A program made the translations under genes and the position numbers. From the NCBI RefSeq assembly GCF_027172205.1, contig NC_070616.1, positions 20,512,001 through 20,576,000 of the forward strand: a stretch of 64,000 bases of DNA, given 5' to 3'. The notes beneath the pieces were generated by a model. It saw only the letters and a list, made by a program, of their open reading frames with translations, searched no databases and was not told the DNA's origin. How positions within the stretch are numbered: position 1 is the stretch's first letter; the number at the start of each line of letters is the position of its first letter. This stretch comes from Podarcis raffonei. Lineage: Eukaryota; Chordata; Lepidosauria; Squamata; Lacertidae. Positions 21,925 to 33,255 of the stretch are shown here, piece after piece.

Positions 21925-22310
21925 TCATTATTTATTACATTTATTAATCATCTACTACATAAATTGTCATGAAGTGGCTTACAGTTGCTAAAAGCCAAGC
22001 AAACGTACACTTTCACAAGTGTAAACAATCATAAAAACCAGTATTGTTTACTAAAAGTATTCACCATGAAGTATTAGAGAGAAAGACAATTCCTACCTTG
22101 CCCTACAAAAAGATGAACACTGTAACAAGAAAGATCATCGTGCCATATGATCCTAATTAAATGCCAAATTCTTGGCTAAACAGGAATCTCTTTGCCTGGC
22201 GCCTAAAACTTGCTAATGCTATCGCCAGGAGTACCTCCCTGAGGAGAGAATTCCACAGACAGGGCTCCATCGCTGAAAGTCACAGTCCTGCTTCTAGATT
22301 TTTAAGAGCT
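21925..22310 (-). repeat. L2-type LINE 3' end
   Basis: The A/T-rich tail at 21925-21965 precedes the inverted 3' UTR (AGTGGCTTACAGTTGC). The ORF2 C-terminus is on the minus strand at about 22160-22280, where the plus strand reads CTGAGGAGAGAATTCCACAG, the inverse of the LWN.LP segment. It is a truncated copy. Confidence 0.6.
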
Positions 22311-22649
22311 AGCATAAAGGAAACAGAGAAGCATCGAGATGGCTGCTGCGTTAAGCGGAATGAAACACTGTGGCCTGGCCCCCCCCCCCGACCATTTTTG
22401 TGGCTTTATTTTCGCAGGAGAAGGCCTTCGGTCATTACAGAGGTTTAACACGTGAGATCCAAATGTTATCTTGGCATGTTGTGCTGAAGAGGTCAAGCAA
22501 ACAGCCTTGTTTTAAACTGGCAGAATCAAATTTCGGAATCAATTACCTTCGCTGTCTTTTTTGCTTTTACCCAGCCTTCCAGAAAGCTGCCTTGTCCCTT
22601 GTACCCAGGGATAGCTGTGTGCGTATTAAAATCTTCAGATGAGGCCCTT

Positions 22650-23045
22650 CTCTGACTTCCATCGGCAGGGGAGTTAGTCACACAGCCACAAGCGAGAGGG
22701 CCTTTTCAGTGGCTGCACCAATTTAGCTGCGAGGCCTGGAAGACCTGCTCCGTGCCTTGCAGGCTTTTTCTACCTGACCTGGGTGAGGCCCTGATTGACT
22801 TCAGCTACAAAAGCTGAGGTTGCTGAACAGACTCTTGGGCTGGGATATTGTTTAGTGGGGGGGGGGGTGTTTAATTTTAGATCGAGTGATTTGTGTGGAA
22901 ACTTTTCAGTTTGGTTGCATGTTTTTAAATGTTTTATTTATTGTTGATGACTATTTTCGTCATGTTGCAGTTATGTATTTTTGCCATGTTGCAAGCTGCC
23001 TTGAGCATGGTTTGAACTATGGAAAGGGAGCATACAAATAAAATT
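22650..23045 (+). repeat. L2-type LINE 3' end
   Basis: The plus strand has GAGAGGGCCTTTTCAGTGGC (the RAFSVAAP segment), a T-rich 3' UTR, and CAAGCTGCCTTGAGCATGGT before an AATAAAATTATG tail. The order matches other L2 ends in the window. Confidence 0.6.
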
Positions 23046-23693
23046 ATGTATGTGTGCATGCATGCACCATGTCTTTGGATTTTTACGTTTCTCCCGGAAT
23101 GGAAGGATACTGGAGACGAGAAGACGTAAGAGTTCACTGCAGATTATAGAATGCAGACGTATCTTCTGTTCTCCAAAAAAGAAATAGCAAGAAATCCTCC
23201 ACAGGCTGAAATCTACTCCATCACACACAAACACACACAGAGCTCAACACAGCATCCTTCCCTGGTACAAGAACACAAGCTAAAAATCAAATTTGCTTGA
23301 GAGGGTATGTGTACAGTCATCATTCACAGGACATAGAGTTACCTGGAATTAACATGAGTTGCAGAAATGATTCCTTGAGCTCTCCTGTGACACGACCTTA
23401 AAAGTGCAATTTCAGCAACTAACATTTTCCAAAGACTTGGATTTCAGTTACTAAAGAATACCCAGAATTGGCAAGCAAAACCATCACCCACCTGCTGCCA
23501 TTTGGCATCTTTCTGAGCAAGGCTCCTCAACAACACTGACATTCAAAATAAAAAAAATAATAATAAAAGTTTAGCCTTATGCAATGAGTTGTAAGTTAAC
23601 CTGATTTCACCCCTCAATGGAATGAAATCTGGAAGAATTAACTTGCCCAGGAGTGTCATCAAAAATGTCCTTTGAAAATAATAATAAACAACT

Positions 23694-24038
23694 GGTTTGT
23701 GGGTTAAACCACAGAGCCTAAGACTTGCAGATCAGAAGGTCGGCGGTTCGAATCCCTGCAACAGGGTGAGCTCCCGTTGCTCGGTCCCTGCTCCTGCCAA
23801 CCTAGCAGTTCAAAAGCACGTCAAAGTGCAAGTAGATAAAAAGGTACCGCTCCGGCGGGAAGGTAAATGGCGTTTCCGTGCGCTGCTCTGGTTCGCCAGA
23901 AGGGGCTTAGTCATGCTGGCCACATGACCTGGAAGCTGTATGCCAGCTCCCTCGGCCAATAAAGCGAGATGAGCGTCGCAACCCCAGAGTCGGCCACGAA
24001 TGGACCTAATGGTCAGGGGTCCCTTTACCTTTACCTTT
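23694..24038 (+). repeat. Sauria-type tRNA-derived SINE, near full length
   Basis: The tRNA-related head has GGTTTGTGGGTTAAACCACA (A box region) and GGCGGTTCGAATCCCTGCAA (B box). The body includes TAAAAAGGTACCGCTCCGGC and ATGCTGGCCACATGACCTGG. It ends GGTCAGGGGTCCC then TTTACCTTTACCTTT. The ACCTTT-repeat tail is known from Sauria SINEs of squamates, which borrow the 3' end of Bov-B LINEs for retrotransposition. Its low divergence suggests a fairly young insertion. This is the strongest taxonomic marker in the window. Confidence 0.85.
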
Positions 24039-24834
24039 CAATAGCTTCTCAGCTTTTTGATTAAGATCAAGTGTAAAAATCACGGGTTTTCATTTGTAGT
24101 GTGAATGCTAAAGCAGAGCTACGTATATTGCTTTCTGAATTTCCATTTTAGGATTAATAATGTGCCTTATCAGCGCTGTTAAGTATAAAACAAAAATGAA
24201 TATGTGACAGTTTTATGTTGCAGGTTGGGAGTCAGAGGTGGGTCTGGAGCAGTTGAAGACTTTGCAAGCTATTCAGAGGCTGCATCATGATATCAAGGTG
24301 GCTCCTTCCAATGCCATTGAGCCCAGTTTGCTTGTCATAAGAGGTATTTATAGGAGTGTCTATAGCAAATGAACCCCTAGGGAGTTTTGGCTTATGGCTC
24401 TGCCAGTACCTTGTGCAGAGAGAACGGCAGAATGGCCAACCCAAATAACCCCCTGTGAGCTTTATTTTCCTATCCCTTGTTGCTTTGAGCTCAGCTTTCA
24501 GGGCGAGGGGAGTGCTTGTTATCCACACCACGTTGCCAAGACTTTGAAGGCGAAGAGGAGAGGGCTAGGTGCATGCAGCAGTGAAACAGACACTCAGTTT
24601 GTGTTTGTGTCCGTGTGTGAGAGATAGCGTTTGGCTCCTTCCTCACCACAGGGCATCCAGTCACAGGAAGGCTTCTCAGTAGAGTTGCCTGCCCCCCTCT
24701 GTGTATAAGCTGGCCTCATCATAATTTGGAGTGTGCTATTTCCAGAATTTCACAGAGCTAAGGGTGGACACTGAGCAGCGTTCCTTTTCAGATTTCAGCT
24801 AGGTTGGTAACTTGCAAGGAGACTTTAGGAATGT

Positions 24835-24900
24835 TGCTGTTCTCTCAAGCTTCCTATCTGCAAAATGGGGATAACATCAATGCCACCCTTTGTAAACAGT
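24835..24900 (+). repeat. MIR-like fragment
   Basis: The phrase CCTATCTGCAAAATGGGGAT is the conserved core of MIR-type SINEs. Only this part is recognisable. Confidence 0.5.
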
Positions 24901-25129
24901 CCTATAAAATATGCTGCAAAGAATGTCCGCTACCCTGCTGAGAGCTTGCAGATTAAGGAAAGGGAACACCATTTCCCCATAAGAACACAGGAAGCTGCCC
25001 TATACTGTGTCAGAGTCGGACCATTAATCCGGCTAGGTCAGTACTGTCTACACCAGTGGTATTCAACTGGTCCAGGCCCCAGACCCACCTCTGACTCCCA
25101 ACCTGTACCATGAGACCCACTTTCACATA

Positions 25130-25391
25130 CAGTTATACCTCAGGATAAATACGCTTCAGGTTGAGTGCTTTCAGGTTGCGCTCTGCAGAGACCCGGAAGT
25201 AACGGAGCGCGTTACTTCTGGGTTTTGCTGCTCGCGCATGTGCAGACAGTCAGAATGACATCACGTGCATGCGCGGAAGCTGTGAAACCCGACCCGCGCA
25301 CACGCAGACATGCTGTCGCGTCTTACGTTCTGTTTGGGATGCGAATGGGGCTCCGGAACAGGGCTCCCGTTCACATCCCGAGATACCACTG
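25130..25391. mobile_element. Tigger-like MITE, GC-rich variant
   Basis: Ends read CAGTTATACCTC and, at the right, GAGATACCACTG (inverse CAGTGGTATCTC). TA precedes the left end (25128-25129). The inner part is GC-rich with GCGCATG motifs. The right flanking dinucleotide is TG, a probable decayed TA, shared with the next element. Confidence 0.75.
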
Positions 25392-25393
25392 TG

Positions 25394-25635
25394 CAGTGGT
25401 ACCTCGGGTTAAGTACTTAATTCGTTCCAGAGGTCCGTTCTTAACCTGAAACTGTTCTTAACCTGAAGCACCACTTTAGCTAATGGGGCCTCTTGCTGCC
25501 GCCGCTCCACCGGAGCACGATTTCTGTTCTCATCCTGCAGCAAAGTTCTTAACCTGAAGCACTATTTCTGGGTTAGCGGAGTCTGTAACCTGAAGCATAT
25601 GTAACCTGAAGCGTATGTAACCTGAGGTACCACTG
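25394..25635 (+). mobile_element. Tigger-like MITE, CTTAACCTGAAG family, copy A
   Basis: Ends are CAGTGGTACCTCGGGTTA and the inverse GAGGTACCACTG, and TA follows at 25636-25637. The body has repeated CTTAACCTGAAGC phrases, GCTAATGGGG and TTTCTGTTCTCATCC. It is one of four copies in the window (others at 46.5, 51.9 and 60.8 kb). The CAG...ACCTCGG ends and TA duplication place it with pogo/Tigger elements of the Tc1/mariner superfamily. Confidence 0.88.
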
Positions 25636-26159
25636 TATTCACTTTTGATTTAAATTTAATAGCACAAATAATTGATAAAAATGGTAAAATTTTATATCCC
25701 AGACACCGCACGCAGTGTCCTTTGGTTTGGTCAGCCTTAGCTGGAGTCCAACATGGCAGCAGTGGCTTTGCTGTGACCCATCTTGGATTGCCTCACGACC
25801 CACCTGTACTTCCCAACCCACTGGTTGAAGATCTGTGGTCCACACTGATTGGCAGCAATGGTACTCAGGAGTTTCTAACCAGAGGTCTCCCCAAGCCCTA
25901 ACCTGGAGATGGTGGGGATTGAACCTGGGACCTTCTGCATGCAAAGCAGGTGCTCTACCACTGAGCTATAGCTCTTCCCCTTAGTATCATCCTGCTATAT
26001 TTCTCTGCTGAGCCTGGAGGAAGGAGGCTTCTCTGCCAGACTGCTCACCCATCCGCATGCTATTCCTTAGTGCCTATGACGACTCACACAAGTGTTTAAT
26101 TGTGGGGCCTGATAGCCCCCTCCCCAGACCTAATAGGAACTGAGGAATTGCAGGCAGAC

Positions 26160-26345
26160 AAGCTTACGTGTTATTAATAACCACATTTATTCCTAGCTGC
26201 GTATATCCCGCTGTTAAGCCACGTTACCAAAGTGGCTTGCATTAAAAGATTAAAATACGCTAACAATAAAACATGCTAAAAATGGCCAATGAAAAATGCA
26301 GCTGTGTTAAATAAAACCGGCAGAAATCAAATTATCTATTTAGGG
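26160..26345 (-). repeat. L2-type LINE 3' UTR
   Basis: The plus strand reads an A/T tail (TTATTAATAACCACATTTAT), then AAGTGGCTTGCATTAAAAGA and AACAATAAAACATGC. This is the inverse of the L2 3' UTR seen elsewhere. Confidence 0.5.
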
Positions 26346-26784
26346 CAGCGTATCTGAAAGTTCAAAAGATGGAAAATAAAAAGGGATTATTTGGCTCAAC
26401 TGCTGACCTGATTTTGGACACACCACCAAACTTCCAGAGAATGGGGATAGGGTGTGGGAATATCCTTTTCCTGCCCTGGTACAGCAAGGGTGGGTGACAA
26501 GATTTAAATCTAGGTCTTAGATCATTCGACAGATTCTTGCTCAAACTTTCAAAGCACCATCCTCTGGTAGCTATAAAACTCTGTACAACCCCACTGTTTA
26601 ATTCACCCTTAACAGTAACTGATAGTGAATCTTGACCTTGTGTTTTTCAGAATAGCAACTGCAACGTGAGCCCAAGGTCGGCCGAGGTTTTTTTTTTGCT
26701 GCTATAAGCACATTGTTAAAGTTTTGCCTTCACCCAAATCCTGAGCTCACTGACATATTGTTTTTCCATCTCCATTTTTAATTT

Positions 26785-27000
26785 GGTCATAAGAAGAGCC
26801 TGGTTGCTGGGTCAGACCAAAAGCCCATTTACTCCAGCATCTGTTTCCCCTAGTGGCCAAGCCGACGCCTCTGGGCAGCCCACAAGCAGGGACGAGGAGC
26901 AAGAGCAAAGCCTGGAGGAGAGGGGCTTCTATCCTTTGGCAGCCCTCTTGGTTTCTACACAGGGAGCAGAAGAGGAGTGTGTGGGAAATTGCAGCCAAAC
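26785..27000 (-). repeat. CR1-type LINE 3' end
   Basis: The plus strand reads ATAAGAAGAGCCTGGTTGCT, GGGTCAGACCAAAAGCCC and CCCACAAGCAGGGACGAG, the inverse of the CR1-like 3' end seen at 14.8 and 50.9 kb. Confidence 0.6.
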
Positions 27001-27639
27001 ATGCATGAGTCCTAGTTACTGCATGAAGGGGTTAAGATCATAGTGTAAGTCCTCCGAGGCCTGGCTGGATCACACTCCATCTCCTTCAGAGGAAAGGGTT
27101 GGCAAAGCGTTTATCACACACCCCTCACCCTGGAAGAAAGGAAGTCAAGCTCCCTCCCCTGTTCTCTCTCTCTCTGCACCATGTAACCAACAAAGGCGGA
27201 TGTGTGTGAGCTTAGAGCCTTTGTTTGGAACTGTATTTTCTACCCAATAGTATTTTGCCTGTGTTCTCCTTCCAGCTGCATGGAACTATGCATGTGTCAG
27301 ACCTTTGAATCTGTAAAGAAAGCATTTTAAACTTACTTAAGAGTGTCTGGTCTGTACAGTGCTAAGAGGGTCCTGTTTCAGCGGGCAGAACAGGGTATCT
27401 AAGCAGATTTAGCAGCCTATTCTCATAATGCACAAGTTGTGACTTGATTTTAGACTGCTGGGGCTTTCTGTGTGCAAGCCCCACGTTTTGAAACTAGACA
27501 CACAGCTGATTCTTTAGTTGTTCACCCACACATGTGACCCACAGGGATTCACGTTGTATATTTAATTCCCCTGCAAAGTGGGGTGCAGTAGATCTTGCCA
27601 CCCGACACTAATGGGGTATGAGCTGGCAATAACCAGCCT

Positions 27640-27765
27640 CTTTGGGTGAGAGGTCTTCTAACAACTCTTAGCACCCTTAACAAACTACAGTTCCCATGAT
27701 ACTTTGTTGGGGGGGGGGAGCCAGGCCTGTTAAGAGTTGTATACAAGGGCTTTAAATGTACTTTT
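27640..27765. repeat. Interspersed repeat, GGGAATTGTAGCTC family, copy 3
   Basis: Phrases AACTCTTAGCACCCTTAACA, ACTACAGTTCCCATGATACT and TTGTTGGGGGGGGGGAGCC match the second half of the copy at 4070-4220. Confidence 0.5.
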
Positions 27766-27971
27766 AGAAAGTTGAGAGATTGAGCCCCATATTTCCTTCT
27801 TTGGGGCCCTGAGTCTCAGAATAGAATATCATTTATTACGGCCATAGGCCCATACAGGTAAAAACAACACATCAATAACAGCTTGTGCCGTAAGGAGAAA
27901 AAAAAAAAAAACAATCGCTAAAACACCACTATAACAATAAAATACTATAAAATGGAAAGGCATGCTATGCC

Positions 27972-30900
27972 TTAATTAGCTTGTAGAGCTCCTTGGCGTC
28001 GCTTTTGGGAAAGGACAGCAACTAGGAACCTAGCCACCTCCAGGGTCGTGTGAGTATCCTTGTCCTGCAAGATTTGGGCAAGGTGGAATTTTGGTGGGGT
28101 ACCCTCTAGTTTCTGTATGATTGATCCCAACAAATTTACCCGTGGCACATTAAACAAGGGGCAAGTGAACATAATGTGCTGGAGCGACTCCGGCGTCACC
28201 TTATCACATTCGCACACGGCGGGGGCTTGGCCCTTTGAGAACCTATGTCTCAGGACATTAGAGGGAAAAACGTTAAACCTCGCTTTGGTGAAGGCCAGTC
28301 TATGTGCAACAGTCGAAAGGGAGGAGAGGTATGATGGAACGCAGTAAGTTAAAGTGATACCAATGTTCTGGGGCGAACAAACACCTCCCCCCAGCGTATA
28401 ATTTCGCTGTAAATCGATGTCATCCAGTCTTTGGCGGATCAGTCTCTGAGCAGTGATTTGGTCTAGTTTTAGGGAATCTGAGGGAGAGATTCCATAACTC
28501 AGGAGTTTGGCATGAATTCTACTAGTCCAAAGGCTAGAGAATTCATCTCGCCATAAGCATTGGGCAAGGTAATAGTTTGGTAATCTATGCCACAATGATA
28601 ACCAGTAATTGAAGACTTGCTTCCACAGGCAAGTTTCTAAGGATGCGACCTTCAATTCTAGTCGCATGGCTGCGTTGCTTACGCACAGGGGGAGCATTAG
28701 GAGCCGACGTAGGAATTGGCTTTGCAGAGTCTCAAGGGGAGCAAGATCTGTCATCACGGCCCAGAGCGGGGCAGCATAAGCAAGCACGGCAACCACTTTT
28801 GCCTTGAACACCTTTAGGGCCGAGGGAACATGCAAAGCTCCGTCCGAAAAGAAGAATCGGAGGAGCGCATATGACAAGGTTTTGGCCTTATTAAGTAGGT
28901 GTTGAATGTGAGCTTTCCACCCCAGATTGTATTGAAAAATAACTCCTAGGTATTGAAATTTTAGGACTTGCTCTATTTTTGCCCCACCAAGCTTCCATTT
29001 GTATAATCTCCGGCTTCTGGAGAAGATCAGGATCTTGGACTTGGCATGGTTGATGGTTAATTGATTGAGTTGACAATACGTGGCAAAGATCTTCAGAGCT
29101 CTGTTTAGTCCAACACGTGTATAAGATAGAATTACCGCGTCGTCCGCATATAAAAGGAGTGGGCAGCGGTAATCCGCTAGTCTAGGCGCGTGTGTACTTG
29201 GAGATGAGTTGACTAGGGGTGCTCGCATGTCGCTGATGAATAGGTTGAATAGGCAGGGAGCCAATATACATCCTTGGCGCACTCCCTTGTTTATTGGTAT
29301 CGAGTTTGTAAGGTCGCCCGCTGGAGTGAATCTCACTCTGGCAAGGGTACCTTCGTGGAGCTGGCTTATGAGCCATAGGAGTCTTCTATCAATGCCCTGT
29401 TTCGCAAGTTTCTCCCAAAGAATATTTCTAGGAACGCTGTCAAAGGCTGCCTTTAGATCTAAGAAGGCAGCACAGAGGTAGCCCCGGGGGGGGGGAGGAG
29501 TACTTCCGAGCCAGATGATAAAGAACTATCGCATGATCGGTTGTAGAGCGTTTAGTTCTGAACCCTGCTTGTTCATGGCCAATCTGGTTAGTCTCATCTA
29601 CCCATCGCAATAATTTAGTCATCAAAAACCTGGCATAAATTTTCCCTATGATCGAAAGGAGGCTGATGTTACGGTAGTTTTCCGGCTCCGTTGGAGAACC
29701 TTTTTTATGAATTGGTACAATAATGGCCTCCTTCCATGTTTTGGGGATGAGACCGGAAGCGTTGATTACATCGAAGGTTTTGGCCAAGATGCCGGCCCAC
29801 CATTGTGGGTGTAGTTTGATGGCTTCAGCAGGGATCAGGTCGGGCCCAGGAGCTTTGCCCGGTTTCAGCTGAGCTATTAACTTGGCTATTTCGTCAGGAT
29901 CGGTGGGAGGCCAAATAGGTAGGTGGGTAAACAGGTGCATCAGATGGTCGGAGGGAGCATCTGCCTGTGAGAAGCATTTCTTCAGGAACCGTTCCCATGT
30001 CGGTGCAGAGATGACTGCCCTTGGGGAATTCCTCCCCCTTCTGTTAATCAAAGACCAGAATTCCCTGGATCTGTGTGATTTTGAAGCAGTAATCAAAGCC
30101 TGCCAACGATTATGTTGCCACTCACGCTTGGCAATTATCTGCGTGCGTTTGTAAACTTGCTTGGCTTGTGCATAGCTAGCTGGCAGGGTAGATGCATCAG
30201 AGGTCTTGTATGCATTATATATAGCACGGAGGCGCTGTCTTGCTTGTTTGCACTGGGAATTATACCAGGGAGCACCGTGAGTATACTCATTTCGATTTAA
30301 ATTTTTGGGTGGTAACCTGAAGAAGGACGTAAGATCAGTCATATGATGGTAGAAGCGCTTCAGTACTATGCTATGCTCGTCTGAGGCAGAGCCTATGTTG
30401 GGATAGGGCCCGAGGATTTCTTTTTGAAAGAATTCCAGGTACCTTTGAGCCTGTGTCTCCGACCATTTGATTCCTCTTACTTGGAAAGATTCGTTGGTTA
30501 CCACCTGAGTCGCATGTCTATGAGCCTCCGGCTGCCAGTTCAGGGAAAGCTTAGCAACAAGGGGAAGGTGATCACTAAATTGTACATTCTCGATCTTAAA
30601 AGTGGAAATACACTTAAATAGATCCCTAGAGACCAACAGGTAATCGAGGACGCTGTTTGATTTAACGCTCAGGTGAGTGAAGTCCCCTGGAATATCGGGG
30701 AGGCATGTGCCATTTAAGGGGACCAAATTCAAACGGATGGCCATTTGATAGAGGAGTACTCCAGCCTCATTTGCTCTGTGGTCCTTAGAAGTTCTCTTCA
30801 CGATGTGTTCCAGGTCATAATTATCAAGGTTTGGGGTAACCCACCATTTGGCTTTGGTCAACGAGTCCCAATTTGCTGCCGTACGGGCATTAAAATCACC

Positions 30901-31356
30901 ACCAATTATGGCCGGGGTGTTAGGAAACTTAACATAGCATGAGAGCAAATGCTCTTCTAGCGAGCCCCATTTAGAGCCCAATTCAAGGGAAGAACCCCCG
31001 GGTGGCAAGTAAACATTTGTAACTAGGAGCGAGATCTTTTCCCCCGCAATCAGCCCGGTGAGGGCGTAGGGAGGCAAGGCCTGTACTAGAGTAAATTTGG
31101 AATGTAGGTTGAGGGAGATGCCTATTATTAGGCCCCCTTTAGGGCGGCCTCCTTTCAGGGAGGGGCAGGCAGGGAGTTCTAGAAGCTCAAAGCCATTTAG
31201 AACAATTTTTTCTACTTCCCACGATTCTTGGAACAGGATGATATGGAACCGATTGATATACTCCAAGAATTCTGGCTCATGTTTTTTTCCCCTCCAGCCC
31301 GCAATGTTCCAGCTGAGGACTGATAGGGGGGAGTTCCTGTTGTGTTCAATTCGCTG
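27972..31356 (-). pseudogene. LINE ORF2: AP endonuclease and reverse transcriptase
   Basis: Two minus-strand frames make up ORF2. The first (to 29440, 608 codons from the Met at 31266) has endonuclease motifs FQESW, GGDFNA and SDHLPLVAKL, then RT motifs GKAPGPDLIPAEAIK, NYRNISLLSIIGKIYA and QAGFRTKRSTTDHA. The second (29336-27972, 454 codons) has GVRQGCILAPCLFNLF, the catalytic LLLYADDAVILS, and a C-terminal Cys/His motif, CECDK...HIMFTCPLF. The product would nick target DNA and copy the element RNA onto it. The frame changes inside a C10 run (29486-29495), just before motif A (FLDLKAAFDSV). The endonuclease opening LSVLSWNIAGWRGK lies upstream of the first Met. Confidence 0.88.
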
Positions 31357-33255
31357 TCATTTCGGGGAGAGAAGTGGGTCCTTTGGAGGCAGGGCAGACC
31401 CCACAAAAAAGTCAGTTATTTTACTTTGCATGGCAGGCACCTGCTGGAGGTACCTAATCTTGGAGTTGGTAGTGGGGTGTTCAGACTGGGACAACAGAGC
31501 GGGTCTCCCGCTGGCTAACCCAAGGGTGGCCACTTCAGTAGGAGGCTCCACAGGATTTGCCGAGACTGCCCCACCGCGAGGTCTGAAGGTCGCCAATGAA
31601 ACCATTTGATTTATATGTCCGGTCGGGTCTTCAGTCAAATCCGGATCATTTTTTGATGTAGGTGGAACGCTCCCCTGACCTGATGCTAGCGAAGGTACTG
31701 GGGATGCTCGACGTACAGATACCGTTTGTATGTCGTGTCTGTGCCGCTCAGGAGAATATGAGGACTCCAATTCCGGCATTGATGGATTAGATGGTAAAGA
31801 ATTGTTTTGGTGGAGGGGACTCTGAATTACACTCTTCAGCGGGGGACTCTTGGAGGGCGAGTCAAGATTTATCAGGAGTTGAGATGAAAGGCCAACTTGT
31901 GAGGCAAAACCTGGGTCTGCCAAGCGTCGATGGGCTTTGCCCACAGGTGAGGGAGGCATGGGTTTAGGAGCTGGACTGAGGTGTGGAAGTCTTCCTGCTT
32001 CCTTAGAACACGACTCCGAAAAGCTGGCATGGTTATCCTGAGAAGTGGGCAGGACTTTTCCGTTCTTCTGGACATATATGAGCTGATGATTAAGTACTTC
32101 TAATCTGTCAATTATTTCTTGTTGTTCCCTCGGTGGAAGGTTGCCAAAGGTGGCTAAAAGCTCTCTTTCCTCCGGCGGGGTCAGAGAATTGCATGCGCCA
32201 GTGGATTCCTTTAGAGCTTGTGGGGACGTAGGGTAAGTCCAGTTTCGGTACGGGTGGGTATCCTCCGGAAGAGGAGGCTCAATATCCCGAGATGCTCCCG
32301 ACCTCTCCGACAGGGTCCGCTCCGTGCCGTAGTCGGCAAGTAGAAGGGGATGGCTCATGCTATCCATAAAAACTCTTGTTGGGGTGATATCGTACCTAGC
32401 CAAGAGTGATTTCTGCCTGATGATAGCTGAAGGGATCCTTGGAGAGTAAAACGCAAGCATCACTCTCTGTTGCCTGAGGTGCTGGTTCAAAGGTAATACT
32501 GCAATAAGATCGCATTGTGTGATTTCTATGTTTAGGAGGTTGCTTAGTTGCTTTTTAACCCCTCCCAAGGTGAGCCACCTTGCTGACCCTACCCCGATAT
32601 TTAGGCAGATTTTCTTAGGTTGCAGGGACAATGCTTGATGTTTCAGTGCAGTATTTAGTTTATATTTAGGGATCTCACTTCCTTTTTTGGTTGAGTGTAA
32701 GGTCCTCTGCCACTTCATTTCCCCCGTATCTACAGTTGGTTTAGACATTGACCCGAGGTTGTCAATTTTCTGTTCAAGGCTAGATAACTGGGAGGATAGC
32801 ACATCAATCTTCTTGAATATGCAATTAAGGGTTCTGACCACAAGATGGAGATGTTCATGTTGTTCTAGTCTAGCGCAGTCCTCGGCTCCGGCGTCCTGCA
32901 CCACCCCCAGTGGGGGGCTCCCTCTTCCTCCGAGCTTGCCGTCCGCAGTTTTAGTCTGGGGTAAAAATAATTCCTCTGGAGTTGACGTTGTTTCTGGAGA
33001 CGTTAGAGGGTAGAAACGGTTCTGAGTTTTCACCCTATAGCAGTGATCAGTGGGGACACTCCATTTGCCAGACACGGGGGGGTCGGTTTTTGATTGTTTA
33101 GTTCTTGGGGAGGGCGAAACCTCGTCACAATCCCTTCGGCGTTTGCCTTGGCCCATCGTTGTGAGTCTTTTAAAATAGCAGTGCTTAGAAGGTAATAAAA
33201 GTGGTAAAAATAGAAATACAGCCGGATGTGGGCCGGCGCAAAGCCAGTGAGACAA
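31357..33255 (-). CDS. LINE ORF1 protein
   Basis: An intact frame of 632 codons. The likely start is the inner Met (position 33156), which gives MGQGKRRRDCDEVSPSPRTK, a basic N-terminus. Around residues 130-170 a heptad-like stretch (LNCIFKKIDVLSSQLSSLEQ) suggests a coiled coil. Residues 213-297 (KKICLNIGVGSARWLTL ... RVMLAFYSPRIPSAIIR) resemble an RNA-recognition-type fold. The C-terminal half is Ser/Pro-rich and low in complexity. No CCHC zinc knuckle is seen. By analogy it would bind the element RNA. It ends at a TGA that is in the same frame as the following ORF2, with no Met before the endonuclease motifs. Confidence 0.82.
   Translation of the reverse strand: MSHWLCAGPHPAVFLFLPLLLPSKHCYFKRLTTMGQGKRRRDCDEVSPSPRTKQSKTDPPVSGKWSVPTDHCYRVKTQNRFYPLTSPETTSTPEELFLPQTKTADGKLGGRGSPPLGVVQDAGAEDCARLEQHEHLHLVVRTLNCIFKKIDVLSSQLSSLEQKIDNLGSMSKPTVDTGEMKWQRTLHSTKKGSEIPKYKLNTALKHQALSLQPKKICLNIGVGSARWLTLGGVKKQLSNLLNIEITQCDLIAVLPLNQHLRQQRVMLAFYSPRIPSAIIRQKSLLARYDITPTRVFMDSMSHPLLLADYGTERTLSERSGASRDIEPPLPEDTHPYRNWTYPTSPQALKESTGACNSLTPPEERELLATFGNLPPREQQEIIDRLEVLNHQLIYVQKNGKVLPTSQDNHASFSESCSKEAGRLPHLSPAPKPMPPSPVGKAHRRLADPGFASQVGLSSQLLINLDSPSKSPPLKSVIQSPLHQNNSLPSNPSMPELESSYSPERHRHDIQTVSVRRASPVPSLASGQGSVPPTSKNDPDLTEDPTGHINQMVSLATFRPRGGAVSANPVEPPTEVATLGLASGRPALLSQSEHPTTNSKIRYLQQVPAMQSKITDFFVGSALPPKDPLLSPK

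Larger units (their letters stand above)
25046..25845. mobile_element. hAT-like MITE inserted in a SINE
   Basis: The element spans 25054-25837. The flanking 8-mers are GTCTACAC (25046-25053) and GTCCACAC (25838-25845), one mismatch apart. The terminal inverted repeats are CAGTGGTATTCAACT and, inverted, CACAGATCTTCAACC, followed by matching subterminal GACCCACC-type sequence. This is the Charlie-like hAT end type (CAGTGGTTCTCAACC). It has no transposase. It carries two later Tigger-like insertions (25130-25635). Confidence 0.82.
24977..25978 (-). repeat. tRNA-Ala-derived SINE split by a hAT MITE
   Basis: The SINE lies on the minus strand in two pieces. The 3' part is 24977-25053 (plus strand CACAGGAAGCTGCCCTATAC and GTCAGAGTCGG). 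The body and tRNA head are at 25838-25978, ending CTACCACTGAGCTATAGCTC. The gap is filled by a hAT-like element with an 8-bp duplication, so the insertion order is clear. Confidence 0.85.
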
